A stretch of DNA of 64,000 nt from an uncultured Prevotellaceae bacterium (GCA_900319235.1 ONNR01000019.1:1-64000), one strand, 5' to 3'; positions 1-8,379 are shown, counted from the first letter of the stretch. The notes: a model not told the origin generated them from the letters alone. Numbers and translations are program-made.

Positions 1-41
1 AGAGATCGCTAGTAAACCCAAGTCAGGGTTAGGTCATAAAA

Positions 42-92
42 TGGTCAACTTTTACTAGGGTTATATCAAAAACCAGTCAACTTTTTTTAGGG
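42..92. repeat. Two diverged 19-bp direct repeats at left edge, possibly an IS end
   Basis: Copies at 42-60 and 74-92 share GTCAACTTTT followed by TAGGG (about 15 of 19 positions), 32 bp apart. Repeated GTCAACTTT-type motifs near an end are typical of IS21-family elements, so this may be the terminus of an IS lying to the left of the window. No transposase is visible here, so that is inference. The rest of 1-326 is AT-rich with poly-T tracts and holds no gene; its other contents are the promoter at 218-250 and the terminator-arm copy described with the 173-250 repeat. Confidence 0.3.
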
Positions 93-172
93 GAGTACAA
101 AATCTATTGTCCCCCACGAAAAATTATTTTTTATTTTTATTTTTTTATTTTTTGGGACATTCTCTATGAAGT

Positions 173-250
173 GTCGGCTTGCTTTTTTTGCTCATCACCG
201 AAGAAACTGCTACGAAATTTTGGTGGTATCGTAGAAATGCTGTATCTTTG
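173..250 (+). repeat. Copy 1 of a terminator-arm plus promoter repeat
   Basis: Begins GTCGGCTTGC followed by seven T and ends at the TATCTTTG box, 78 bp long. A second copy of the same layout (same GTCGGCTTGC-T7 start, same TATCTTTG end, 79 bp) lies at 1798-1876 in front of hsdM. In copy 2 the left part is the right arm of a terminator hairpin. In copy 1 the left arm is missing, so this is a truncated remnant. Confidence 0.55.
218..250 (+). promoter_or_regulatory. Promoter for the RAYT-like transposase
   Basis: A -33 box TTTTG (218-222) is followed 20 bp later by a -7 box TATCTTTG (243-250), the Bacteroidota sigma-ABfr pattern. The predicted start of transcription is near 257, giving a leader of about 70 bases before the ATG at 327. 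Confidence 0.7.
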
Positions 251-254
251 CGGC
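233..254. repeat. Left copy of a 22-nt perfect direct repeat flanking the transposase
   Basis: Positions 233-254 are identical to 1708-1729 (AGAAATGCTG... ...TTTGCGGC). The repeat includes the -7 promoter box. The pair brackets the RAYT-like gene, so the cassette carries the same promoter at both ends. Confidence 0.75.
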
Positions 255-326
255 GTTAATCGCCTTTTCATCGCGCCAACATATACGCAATCTCCCGCCA
301 ACCGACACACATAGCCCCAACTTGCC

Positions 327-1649
327 ATGCCACAAGACAGACCCGTCCCACAATACCCATCCCACCGTCCGCGTTACAAGGGCCACGACTACTACGAGCG
401 CGGCATCTACCTCATCACCATCGTCATCGCCCATCGCGATCCCCTCTTCGGCTCCCTCAATATGGACCCCGTCCATCCCGCCGTCGACCTCACCCCGCTG
501 GGCCGGGCGGTGGAGGAGGAGTGGGAGAAGATCCCCGATGCCGAGCTCCTTCACGGCCGTCACCTCCGCATCCTCGGCAAGGTGGCCATGCCCGACCATT
601 TCCACGGCGTCCTCTTTGTTGAGGAGCGCATGGACGTGAGCGTGGGGGAGGTGATCTGGGGCTTCAAGACCGCCTGCACGAAGCGCTGGCGCGCCATAAC
701 GGGCGTCGACACGCCCTCATCCCAGCCAACGACGGCTGGCGACACCAACACGCCGCCCACCGCCATTGGCACCCCGCCCACCATCACTGGCACCCTGCCC
801 AGCGCCACCACGCCGCCCGCCACCAGCACCCCGCCCGCCAAGGATCCTCCCGTGTCCGTGTCGCAGCCGTCCTTGGCTGCAACACCCCCCGACCCGCACC
901 GCATGTCCCGCGCGCAACGCGCGCGCTACTATGCCTCCCTCCCTCGTGAGCGGCAGCCGCTGTTCGATGATAACTACGACGACTCGGTGCTGTACGCACC
1001 GAACCAGCTGGAGGCCATGCTGGCGTATGTGCATGACAACCCGCGGCGGGCTATCCTGAAGGCGCGCGTGCCGCAGTTTATGCAGAGCTGCCTGTGCCTC
1101 ACCATCGCAGGCGTGCGCTACTCTGCCTTCGGCAACTTCCTCCTGCTGCGCAGGCCGCTGAAGGCGCAGGTGTTCTGCCATCGTATGGCACGCATGGGGC
1201 AGCTCACCCTCGACGAGCGCCTCGCGAACGGCTACACCGCCCTCCCTTATCCGCCCGACATGCGCACCAAGGTGCGCTACATCGACACCCAGGCGTGGGA
1301 GCGCGACCGCGAGGCCTGGATCAAGGCTGCACAGAACGACACCGTCCTCGTCACCCCCGGCATCTCCCCCGGCGAGCGTGACATGAAGAACATCGCCATC
1401 AACTGCCGCCTCCCCCTCATCCATCTACAGAAGGAACCCATCACCAAAAAGCCCGAGGGCGAGCGTTTCTTCGCCTGCGCCGAAGGCTCCCTCCTCATCC
1501 TCGCCCCCTGGCCTGAGGATCTTGACGCCATGCCAAGACAGTTTGGTGGTGATTACGACCGTTTCCACAATATGAACCTCCTCGCCGAGCAGATCTGCGC
1601 GATGGATGTCGCTCGCACCGAACTGTCTTTCAGGGTGATTGGGGAGTGA
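327..1649 (+). CDS. REP-associated tyrosine transposase-like protein (Y1_Tnp, HUH family)
   Basis: The 440-residue product resembles RAYT/IS200-type single-strand transposases. The HUH motif is His-Phe-His at 91-93 inside MPDHFHGVLF. The candidate nucleophile is Tyr217 in FDDNYDDSVL, followed by AYVHDNPRRA, a typical end of the catalytic domain. Such enzymes nick single-stranded hairpins, usually REP sequences. Two things are odd. Residues about 127-190 form a Pro/Thr-rich low-complexity insert between the HUH and Tyr motifs, and residues 255-440 form an extra C-terminal domain that ordinary RAYTs (about 150-250 residues) lack. The coding sequence is GC-rich compared with its flanks. It stands alone behind its own promoter and is bracketed by a 22-nt direct repeat. 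The family call is from motifs; activity is not shown. Confidence 0.8.
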   Translation: MPQDRPVPQYPSHRPRYKGHDYYERGIYLITIVIAHRDPLFGSLNMDPVHPAVDLTPLGRAVEEEWEKIPDAELLHGRHLRILGKVAMPDHFHGVLFVEERMDVSVGEVIWGFKTACTKRWRAITGVDTPSSQPTTAGDTNTPPTAIGTPPTITGTLPSATTPPATSTPPAKDPPVSVSQPSLAATPPDPHRMSRAQRARYYASLPRERQPLFDDNYDDSVLYAPNQLEAMLAYVHDNPRRAILKARVPQFMQSCLCLTIAGVRYSAFGNFLLLRRPLKAQVFCHRMARMGQLTLDERLANGYTALPYPPDMRTKVRYIDTQAWERDREAWIKAAQNDTVLVTPGISPGERDMKNIAINCRLPLIHLQKEPITKKPEGERFFACAEGSLLILAPWPEDLDAMPRQFGGDYDRFHNMNLLAEQICAMDVARTELSFRVIGE

Positions 1650-1693
1650 AAAGGGCCAACGATGCGAATCATTCGCAAAAAACCTCCAAAAAA

Positions 1694-1725
1694 TTTGGAG
1701 AATTTGCAGAAATGCTGTATCTTTG
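1694..1725 (+). promoter_or_regulatory. Promoter of a very short transcript
   Basis: TTTG at 1694-1697 and TATCTTTG at 1718-1725 are spaced by 20 bp. Transcription would start near 1732 and reach the hairpin terminator at 1780-1814, so the transcript would be only about 80 bases. The -7 box lies in the right copy (1708-1729) of the 22-nt direct repeat. Confidence 0.6.
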
Positions 1726-1756
1726 CGGCTGAAAAATGGTTCCTAATTTTTTCAAT

Positions 1757-1795
1757 ATGAAATTTTTCAAACTTATGAGGCAAGCCCGCCTGTGA
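1757..1795 (+). CDS. Possible 12-residue leader peptide
   Basis: ATG at 1757 opens a 12-codon frame, MKFFKLMRQARL, ending with TGA at 1793-1795. It lies between the promoter at 1694-1725 and the terminator at 1780-1814, so its last codons form the left arm and loop of the hairpin. That arrangement would let ribosome position affect the hairpin, as in a leader-peptide attenuator upstream of hsdM. This is inference; with 12 codons, chance cannot be excluded, and the unit may simply be a small RNA. Confidence 0.3.
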   Translation: MKFFKLMRQARL

Positions 1796-1814
1796 AGGTC
1801 GGCTTGCTTTTTTT
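1780..1814 (+). terminator. Rho-independent terminator before hsdM
   Basis: GCAAGCC (1780-1786) pairs with GGCTTGC (1801-1807) and is followed by seven T. It ends the short transcript started at about 1732. Copy 1 at 173-189 keeps only the right arm and the T-run. Confidence 0.7.
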
Positions 1815-1844
1815 CGTCCATTATCAAAGAAAATGCTTTTAAAA

Positions 1845-1876
1845 TTTGGAATAAAGCAAAGAATGGCTTATCTTTG
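1845..1876 (+). promoter_or_regulatory. Promoter of the type I restriction operon
   Basis: TTTG at 1845-1848 and TATCTTTG at 1869-1876, 20 bp apart. Transcription would start near 1883. The longer hsdM frame would begin with a TTG inside this -7 box, which rules that start out in favour of ATG 1919. Confidence 0.75.
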
Positions 1877-1918
1877 CACCCAATAAAACCTGAATTACAA
1901 CGAAGTAAATTCCCATAC

Positions 1919-3376
1919 ATGAAATACGAAAATACATTCAAGGCAATAGACCAGATCCTGTGGAAGGAACAGGGCTGTGGAAGCGAATTGGACTACCTGG
2001 AGCAGAAATCGTGGATGCTTTTCCTGAAATACCTTGATGACCTTGAGACTGAGCGCGAGGAGGAAGCTGAGCTTGAAGGCAAGACATACAAGCGACTCGT
2101 GACGGGTGATTATCGCTGGAGCCAGTGGGCAGCACCGAAGAAGAAGGATGCGGAGACAGGCAAGATGGTGATAGACATGGTCAATGCCATGAGTGGTGAT
2201 GACCTTGTACAGTTTGTTGACCAGAAGCTCTTCCCTTTCCTCAAGAATTTCCAGAACACGGCTGCCACTACCGACACGCTTGAATACAAGATAGGCGAAA
2301 TCTTTGGCGAACTGCACAACAAGATACGTTCGGGATTCAATATGCGAGAGGTCATCAACTTGATTGATGAACTCCATTTCCAGAGTGCTGATGACAAGCA
2401 CGAGATGACCGTGCTCTACGAGAGCAATATCCAGCGAATGGGCAATGCTGGTCGAAATGGAGGGGAGTACTATACTCCACGTCCATTGATCCGCAGCATC
2501 ATCAAGGTTGTCGATCCGAAGATTGGCGAAACGGTGTATGACCCAGCCTGTGGTTCGGCAGGATTCCTCTGCGAAGCCTTCCTCTATATGAAGGACAAGA
2601 TTAAGAGCGTGAAGGACCACGACACGCTGCAGAAAAACACCTTCTATGGCAAGGAGAAGAAGGGTCTGCCCTATATCATCGCGACGATGAACATGATATT
2701 CCACGGAGTATCTGCCCCAAATATCTCGCATGGAAACACCCTTGCCATAAATCTGGCCACCATCCAGGAGAGCGACCGCAAGAATGTCATCCTCGCCAAT
2801 CCACCTTTTGGAGGCAATGAGCGTGGAGAGGTATTGCAGAACTTTGAGATAAAGACCTCAGAGACTGCCTATATGTTCATGCAGCACTTCATCAAGATGC
2901 TGAAGGCTGGTGGACGTGCAGGTATTGTCATAAAGAACACCTTCCTTAGCAATGGCGATGCAAAGGAAATCAGAAAGATGCTCTTGGAGAATTGCAATCT
3001 CCACACTGTCCTCGACCTTCCTTCGGGAGTGTTCACGGGCGCAGGCGTGAAGACGGTTGTCTTGTTCTTCACGAAGGGTGAACCGACTGAAAAGATCTGG
3101 TACTATCAGGTAGATAAGCACTTCACAAAGACTCAGCCACTCTCTGAGGCTGATATGGGAGAGTTCCTCACTCTGCAGAAGACAAAGGCTGAAAGTGAAC
3201 ATTCGTGGACACTCGACGTCAACACCCTCGATGATGCTTGCGACCTTAGCGTAAAGAATCCAAATAAGGTGGAGGTGGTTGACGAGCGCACTCCGCAAGA
3301 GATTGCGGAAAGCATCTATGCCCTCAATAGCGAGAATCAAGACCTTATTAACGAGATAATGGAGATGCTAAAATGA
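1919..3376 (+). CDS. hsdM: Type I restriction-modification system methyltransferase subunit HsdM
   Basis: Adenine-N6 DNA methyltransferase subunit (485 aa) that, with HsdS, methylates the recognition site. The HsdM N-terminal helical domain covers about residues 1-130. The SAM-binding motif DPACGSAGF starts at Asp208, and the catalytic NPPF tetrapeptide at Asn294 marks an N6-adenine enzyme. Length is normal for HsdM. I chose ATG 1919 (MKYENTFKAI) because upstream frame codons fall in the promoter. The stop overlaps the start of the DUF1016 gene by 4 bp, so the two are translationally coupled. First gene of an M-nuclease-S-R operon. Confidence 0.95.
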   Translation: MKYENTFKAIDQILWKEQGCGSELDYLEQKSWMLFLKYLDDLETEREEEAELEGKTYKRLVTGDYRWSQWAAPKKKDAETGKMVIDMVNAMSGDDLVQFVDQKLFPFLKNFQNTAATTDTLEYKIGEIFGELHNKIRSGFNMREVINLIDELHFQSADDKHEMTVLYESNIQRMGNAGRNGGEYYTPRPLIRSIIKVVDPKIGETVYDPACGSAGFLCEAFLYMKDKIKSVKDHDTLQKNTFYGKEKKGLPYIIATMNMIFHGVSAPNISHGNTLAINLATIQESDRKNVILANPPFGGNERGEVLQNFEIKTSETAYMFMQHFIKMLKAGGRAGIVIKNTFLSNGDAKEIRKMLLENCNLHTVLDLPSGVFTGAGVKTVVLFFTKGEPTEKIWYYQVDKHFTKTQPLSEADMGEFLTLQKTKAESEHSWTLDVNTLDDACDLSVKNPNKVEVVDERTPQEIAESIYALNSENQDLINEIMEMLK

Positions 3377-4563
3377 AAGAGGAGATGCAAATAAGGCAAG
3401 CCGTAGAGGCCATCAAAGAGGCCATCTTGCAGGGGCAGTATGAAGCTTGCAAAGGGGTGACGCGTATTCAGTTGGCCGTGTATTTCGGAATAGGTAAGTA
3501 CGTGTCGCAGCACACGCGAAAAGGTGTATGGGGAACAGGTGCTCTGGAATCCATCAGCGAGCAGCTGCGCAAAGAACTGCCAGGACTGAGAGGCTATTCG
3601 GCGACAAGCCTCAAGAAAATGAGACTCTTTTACGAGAATTGGATATTGCTTGATGCCAATTCGTCCGTCGCGACGGACGAATTAAAATCGACATTTACAA
3701 TTGCCGAAATAGCCTCGGGCAAATCGTCCGTCATAACGGACGATTTAGTGGCAATTGATATCTATCATACGTTAATGGTGCCAGTAACGAGAGAATTTCC
3801 CGTTGAGGATTTCTTCAAAGTGCCATTCACTCACCACGTCGAAATTTACAAGCTTTCAGATTTGTTGGCTCGCTACTACTATATCCATCGTACTGCAGAA
3901 GAGCATCTTTCTGTAGATGATTTGAAAAAGCTAATAAAGAACGATGCTTATGGCCATCGCAAGCAGATGCCCAGCAACTTCACTAAAACCATCTCCAATA
4001 CAGCGATGATGCGTAAGGCTGTGATGATGTTCAAAGATGAGTATCTCCTCGATTTTATCAATGTGGAGGAGATAGGTGTGCGTGATAACATTGATGTGGA
4101 TGAGCACGTGGTGGAGCACGAGATTGTGGATAAGGTGAAGAACTTCATTATGACCTTAGGACGTGACTTCACATTTATGGGTAATCAACAACTGTTGGAA
4201 GTTTATGGCATAGAGCATTTCCCTGACTTGTTGTTTTTCAATCGCGAACTGAATGCAATAGTAGTAATAGAACTGAAAACGGGAGAATTCAAGACCAGCT
4301 ATTTGGGACAGTTGATGGGATACTTGACCATTCTCGACGAGAAGGTGCGCAAGCCCCACGAGAACCCCAGCATTGGCATCGTGCTCTGCAAGTCAGCCAA
4401 CCGAGAGTATGTGGAATTTATGATTCGTGACTACACGAAGCCTATGGGCGTGGCCACCTACAAAACAGCCGACGAAATGCCCGAGAATTTCCGCAAAGCA
4501 CTACCCGATACGGAAGCATTGAAAAAACTTTTGAACGAAAGCGGGAAGGAGGATAAGGTATGA
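3373..4563 (+). CDS. DUF1016 (YhcG-type) PDDEXK nuclease-family protein
   Basis: The 396-aa protein has the DUF1016 N-terminal domain (about 15-110) and a PDDEXK-type C-terminal domain (about 240-370). Its core reads FPDLLFF then VVIELKTGEF, giving the D...ExK catalytic pattern. Members are often carried inside type I restriction operons, as here between hsdM and hsdS, overlapping both by 4 bp. Their exact role is not settled. Residues about 94-125 are encoded by two DNA palindromes (3658-3683 and 3721-3746), which give the near-repeats SSVATDEL and SSVITDDL. This looks like in-frame insertion of a palindromic element in the linker between the domains. Confidence 0.85.
   Translation: MKEEMQIRQAVEAIKEAILQGQYEACKGVTRIQLAVYFGIGKYVSQHTRKGVWGTGALESISEQLRKELPGLRGYSATSLKKMRLFYENWILLDANSSVATDELKSTFTIAEIASGKSSVITDDLVAIDIYHTLMVPVTREFPVEDFFKVPFTHHVEIYKLSDLLARYYYIHRTAEEHLSVDDLKKLIKNDAYGHRKQMPSNFTKTISNTAMMRKAVMMFKDEYLLDFINVEEIGVRDNIDVDEHVVEHEIVDKVKNFIMTLGRDFTFMGNQQLLEVYGIEHFPDLLFFNRELNAIVVIELKTGEFKTSYLGQLMGYLTILDEKVRKPHENPSIGIVLCKSANREYVEFMIRDYTKPMGVATYKTADEMPENFRKALPDTEALKKLLNESGKEDKV
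3658..3746. repeat. Two related palindromes inside the DUF1016 coding region
   Basis: 3658-3683 is a perfect 26-nt palindrome centred on CGTCG|CGACG. 3721-3746 has 11-nt perfect arms (AAATCGTCCGT / ACGGACGATTT) around a 4-nt loop. Both share TCGTCCGT...ACGGACGA, and they are outlined by CAATTGCC / GGCAATTG further out. They stay in frame and encode SSVATDEL and SSVITDDL. Confidence 0.85.
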
Positions 4564-5750
4564 AAGAAGGTTGGGAATATAAGAAGTTGGGGGAAATAGC
4601 CATAGATATGTATCGAGGTGCTGGTATAAGACGCGAACAGATAACGGCATCAGGATATCCATGTATCAGATATGGCGAGATTTATACCACCTATAATATT
4701 GCTTTTGAGAACTGTATTTCACACACTGTTGAAGACAATATCAGTCCTCGAAAGTACTTTGAGTATGGTGATTTGCTTTTTGCCATTACAGGTGAAAGCG
4801 TGGAAGACATAGGTAAAACAATCGCCTATTTAGGACATGAAAAATGCTTGCTCGGAGGAGATATCGTATGTATGAAGCATAACGAAAACCCGAAATACCT
4901 CTCATATGCACTCTCTACAAGAGAAGCAATAAGGCAAAAAGGGTTAGGGAAAACTAAACTGAAAGTAGTACATACTAATATACCTTCTTTGAAAGAAATT
5001 ATAATACCCATCCCTCCTCTCTCCGAGCAGCAATCCATCGTCGTCTATCTTGACTCTGCTTTTGCAAAGATAGATGCAATGAAGGCTAATGCAGAAAAAG
5101 CCCTCAATGAAGCCAAAGCCCTCTTCCAAGCATCACTCAAAGAAATGCTTGAACCTAAAGAAGGGTGGGAGAAAGATAAATTAATAAACGTATATAATTT
5201 TATAGATTACAGAGGTGCAACTCCTAATAAACTTACATGCGGTGTTCCTCTTGTTACTGCAAAAAATGTAAAATATGGATATATAGATTATACAATAAAA
5301 GATTATATTAGTGAAGAGGAATACATGCAAAGACAAAGTCGGGGCATTTCCCGTAAGGGGGATCTATTGTTTACAACAGAAGCTCCTTTAGGTAATGTTG
5401 CCATTGCTGACTTAGATAGATTCAGCGCGGGTCAAAGATTAATTACTCTTCAACAATATAAGAATTCAAAATATAAAATTGATAATAGATTCTATTATTA
5501 CTACATGATGGGACCATTGTTCCAAAAGACCATAAGAATCCTTGCTACAGGTGCTACTGCATTAGGTATCAAGGCAAAATTATTGAAAGATGTAGAAGTC
5601 CCTATAACAACATATATAGACCAGCAATCCATTGTCGCTACCCTCGACTCCATCAAATCCAAGGTTGACCAACTCCAATCCAACTTCGACAAGATTTCCC
5701 AGGAGTGCGACGCATTGAAACAAGCAATATTAAGACAAGTATTTGAATAG
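4560..5750 (+). CDS. hsdS: Type I restriction-modification specificity subunit HsdS
   Basis: The specificity subunit (396 aa) recognises the bipartite DNA target. It has the usual two halves: target-recognition domain 1 (about 1-150), a central conserved helix after PIPPLSEQQSIV (about 155-200), target-recognition domain 2 starting at the repeated GWEKDKL (about 201-350), and a second conserved helix after DQQSIVATLDSIKSK. The ATG overlaps the previous stop by 4 bp. Bases 5170-5620, encoding TRD2, are clearly more AT-rich than the rest of the operon, as expected if this domain was exchanged by recombination. The target sequence cannot be read from the protein alone. Confidence 0.93.
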   Translation: MKEGWEYKKLGEIAIDMYRGAGIRREQITASGYPCIRYGEIYTTYNIAFENCISHTVEDNISPRKYFEYGDLLFAITGESVEDIGKTIAYLGHEKCLLGGDIVCMKHNENPKYLSYALSTREAIRQKGLGKTKLKVVHTNIPSLKEIIIPIPPLSEQQSIVVYLDSAFAKIDAMKANAEKALNEAKALFQASLKEMLEPKEGWEKDKLINVYNFIDYRGATPNKLTCGVPLVTAKNVKYGYIDYTIKDYISEEEYMQRQSRGISRKGDLLFTTEAPLGNVAIADLDRFSAGQRLITLQQYKNSKYKIDNRFYYYYMMGPLFQKTIRILATGATALGIKAKLLKDVEVPITTYIDQQSIVATLDSIKSKVDQLQSNFDKISQECDALKQAILRQVFE

Positions 5751-5753
5751 AAT

Positions 5754-8216
5754 ATGAACGAAGCCCAGACACGATTCAACAAGATTGACCCCAAACTAAG
5801 AGATGCAGGTTGGGGCATTGTTCCAGGTAGTAAGATACTCGTGGAGCAGAGTGCTTATATTGCGCCTGGTCGTATCACCACTACTGGTAACAAGAACCCC
5901 AAGAAGGCTGATTACATCCTTGAATACAAGGGGCAGAAACTTGCCGTGATTGAGGCGAAGAGCGACGAGAAGGACGTGTCGGAGGGCGTTGATCAAGCCA
6001 AAAAATATGCAGATGCCCTGAAGATTCGATATACCTATAGCTGTAATGGCGATGAAATTTGGTTCATCGACATGGGCGTCAAGAACTCAAAGGGTGATTA
6101 TATCATACCGAGCAAGGAGTATGATATTGAACTATTCCCTTCGCCACAAGACCTGTGGCAGATGACCTTCCCCGAAGAGAACACCTGGCGCGACAAGTTC
6201 AACCTATGTCCTCTCAATCGCAGTGTGGGCAAATCGCCTCGCTACTATCAGGAAATCGCCATCAACAACGTGCTTGCCGCCGTAGCCAAGCAGAGAAATC
6301 GCATCCTGCTGACAATGGCAACAGGCACAGGAAAGACCTACACGGCCTTTCAGATCTGCTGGAAACTGACTCAGACGAAGTGGAACAACAGGGATGCTGA
6401 CCGTGCTCCAAGAATACTGTTTATCGCTGATAGAAACATTCTTGCCGACCAGGCAATCAATGACTTCGACCAGTTCCCGGAAGATGCAATGTGCCGTATC
6501 ACCCCGAAGGATTTGAAGAAGAACCATTACAGGGTCCCCACCGCTCGCAACCTGTATTTCACGATCTTTCAGACAATGATGACTTCTCCCAATGCACAAA
6601 AGGCAGAAGAGGAAGGAATAGAGTTGCAAGAGAAGCCTCAGGATAAGCCCTACTACATGCAGTATGAGCGCAATTTCTTCGACTTCATCATCATCGACGA
6701 GTGCCATCGTGGAGGTGCAAACGATGAAAGCCAGTGGCGAAGGCTGATGGAATATTTTGACTCTGCCTATCAACTTGGTATGACTGCCACTCCGAGAAGA
6801 AAGGACAACGTAAATACATACTCCTACTTCGGAGAACCAGTATATACATACTCCTTGAAGCAAGGCATCGAAGATGGCTTTCTCGTCCCATTTCGTGTAG
6901 AGATCTCGACAAGCAACATCGACGATTACAAATGGGAAGAAGGCGACATCGTGAAGAGTGGCGAAATAGACCCCGAAAAGGTCTATGCGGAGTCGGACTT
7001 CTATAATGGTAGAATCCAGATCAAGGAAAGGGACGAACACCGTGTACAGGAGTTCCTGAACAAGATTGACCCGGATGAAAAGACAATCATTTTCTGCGCC
7101 ACACAGAAGCATGCCATGATAGTTCGCGATATGGTCAACAAGCACAAGAAGAGACCAGCCAACAACTATTGCGAGCGCGTCACGGCCGATGATGGCGAAA
7201 ATGGTGAAAAGATATTAAGGAAATTCCAGGACAACGAAAAGCTGTTGCCGACGATACTCACAACGTCCTACAAGCTGAGCACGGGCGTTGATGCACGCAA
7301 CGTGCGCAACATTGTCCTGATGCGGCCTATCAATAATATTGTTGAATTCAAGCAGATTATTGGTCGCGGCACGCGCCTGTTTGATAACAAGTTCTATTTC
7401 ACCATCTACGATTTTTGCGGCGCAAGTGAACATTTCAAGGATCCCGAATGGGATGGTGACCCGTTCTGCCCTGTCTGTGGCAACTGGCCTTGCACTTGTA
7501 ATAAGAAGCCAAAGCCTTATCAGTTAGGTGATGAGGAGGGAAATGGCAGTTGCGTGAATGATGAAGGAGGATGGAAACAGCCCGAAGCCTGTCCTGTCTG
7601 TGGCAATCTGCCTTGCACCTGCGAGAGGCCTAAAACGCAACTTATTGAAGTAAAACTTTCGAAAAGAAGGAAGCTCTCTCTTGAAACATCATGGCAGGAG
7701 AAGATATTCTTTGGAGATGAGTTCATCACCCTCGAGGAATATGTGCAGAGGCTTTTCGGCAGGATACCTGATTTCTTCTCCGACGCTGATGATCTGCGCG
7801 AGAAATGGTCGAACCCGGAAACCCGAGCCGAACTGTTGAAGACTCTGGACGAAGCGGGGTTCGCCGAAGATAAGCTGTTCCTTCTGAAGAACATGCTGAA
7901 ATTGCAGAAATGCGATTTGCTCGATGTGCTTGAATACATCGCTTACGAATCGACTCCGATAGAGAGGGCAAAGCGCGTAGAACTGGTGAAGAATAGGTAT
8001 GTCGATTCCTTGTTGGCTGAGCAGAAGGCTTTCGACAATATGATTCTAAAATACTATGCCGACAATGGGTTCAGGGAACTCAGCATGGACCATCTGAAGA
8101 CCTATATCAACATCAAGTATGGCTCTATGAGCGATGCCAAGCAAAGTCTGCAGATGACTCCGGGCGAGATACGCGAGCACTACATCGAGCTGCAACGCAG
8201 ATTGTATAGCGCGTAA
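5754..8216 (+). CDS. hsdR: Type I restriction enzyme endonuclease/translocase subunit HsdR
   Basis: ATP-driven translocase and nuclease subunit (820 aa). The N-terminal nuclease domain carries the LAVIEAK core (about 62-70), the ExK part of the PD-(D/E)xK site. The helicase follows, with Walker A MATGTGKT (Lys194), the box DECH starting at Asp315, GMTATP, and a second RecA lobe with IIGRGTRL. The C-terminal region contains two copies of CPVCGN(W/L)PCTC beginning at Cys572 and Cys613, an apparent duplicated zinc-binding knuckle that I do not recall as standard in HsdR. It starts 3 bp after the hsdS stop and is the last gene of the operon. Confidence 0.93.
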   Translation: MNEAQTRFNKIDPKLRDAGWGIVPGSKILVEQSAYIAPGRITTTGNKNPKKADYILEYKGQKLAVIEAKSDEKDVSEGVDQAKKYADALKIRYTYSCNGDEIWFIDMGVKNSKGDYIIPSKEYDIELFPSPQDLWQMTFPEENTWRDKFNLCPLNRSVGKSPRYYQEIAINNVLAAVAKQRNRILLTMATGTGKTYTAFQICWKLTQTKWNNRDADRAPRILFIADRNILADQAINDFDQFPEDAMCRITPKDLKKNHYRVPTARNLYFTIFQTMMTSPNAQKAEEEGIELQEKPQDKPYYMQYERNFFDFIIIDECHRGGANDESQWRRLMEYFDSAYQLGMTATPRRKDNVNTYSYFGEPVYTYSLKQGIEDGFLVPFRVEISTSNIDDYKWEEGDIVKSGEIDPEKVYAESDFYNGRIQIKERDEHRVQEFLNKIDPDEKTIIFCATQKHAMIVRDMVNKHKKRPANNYCERVTADDGENGEKILRKFQDNEKLLPTILTTSYKLSTGVDARNVRNIVLMRPINNIVEFKQIIGRGTRLFDNKFYFTIYDFCGASEHFKDPEWDGDPFCPVCGNWPCTCNKKPKPYQLGDEEGNGSCVNDEGGWKQPEACPVCGNLPCTCERPKTQLIEVKLSKRRKLSLETSWQEKIFFGDEFITLEEYVQRLFGRIPDFFSDADDLREKWSNPETRAELLKTLDEAGFAEDKLFLLKNMLKLQKCDLLDVLEYIAYESTPIERAKRVELVKNRYVDSLLAEQKAFDNMILKYYADNGFRELSMDHLKTYINIKYGSMSDAKQSLQMTPGEIREHYIELQRRLYSA

Positions 8217-8353
8217 GAACTCATCTCATCAAGATTATGTCCCCATAGGGACAGGCTATGCCTATCGGCATCATCCATTCTTTAGTAGTGTATTGACTTG
8301 TTTTCGATATTTCTAGAACGTGATTGAGGCGTAAAGAACAGGGAAACACGAAA

Positions 8354-8379
8354 CAGGCTGGCCCGTTTGGACCAGCCTG
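8354..8379. terminator. Hairpin between hsdR and the convergent WYL gene
   Basis: CAGGCTGG (8354-8361) pairs with CCAGCCTG (8372-8379) around a 10-nt loop, followed by AATTGTTATTA. It lies between two convergent genes, so it probably acts as a terminator, though there is no long T-run. Confidence 0.55.

Noticed and set aside
1-115. A complete insertion sequence at the left edge
   Set aside because: Only two diverged GTCAACTTTT repeats are visible and there is no transposase in the window.
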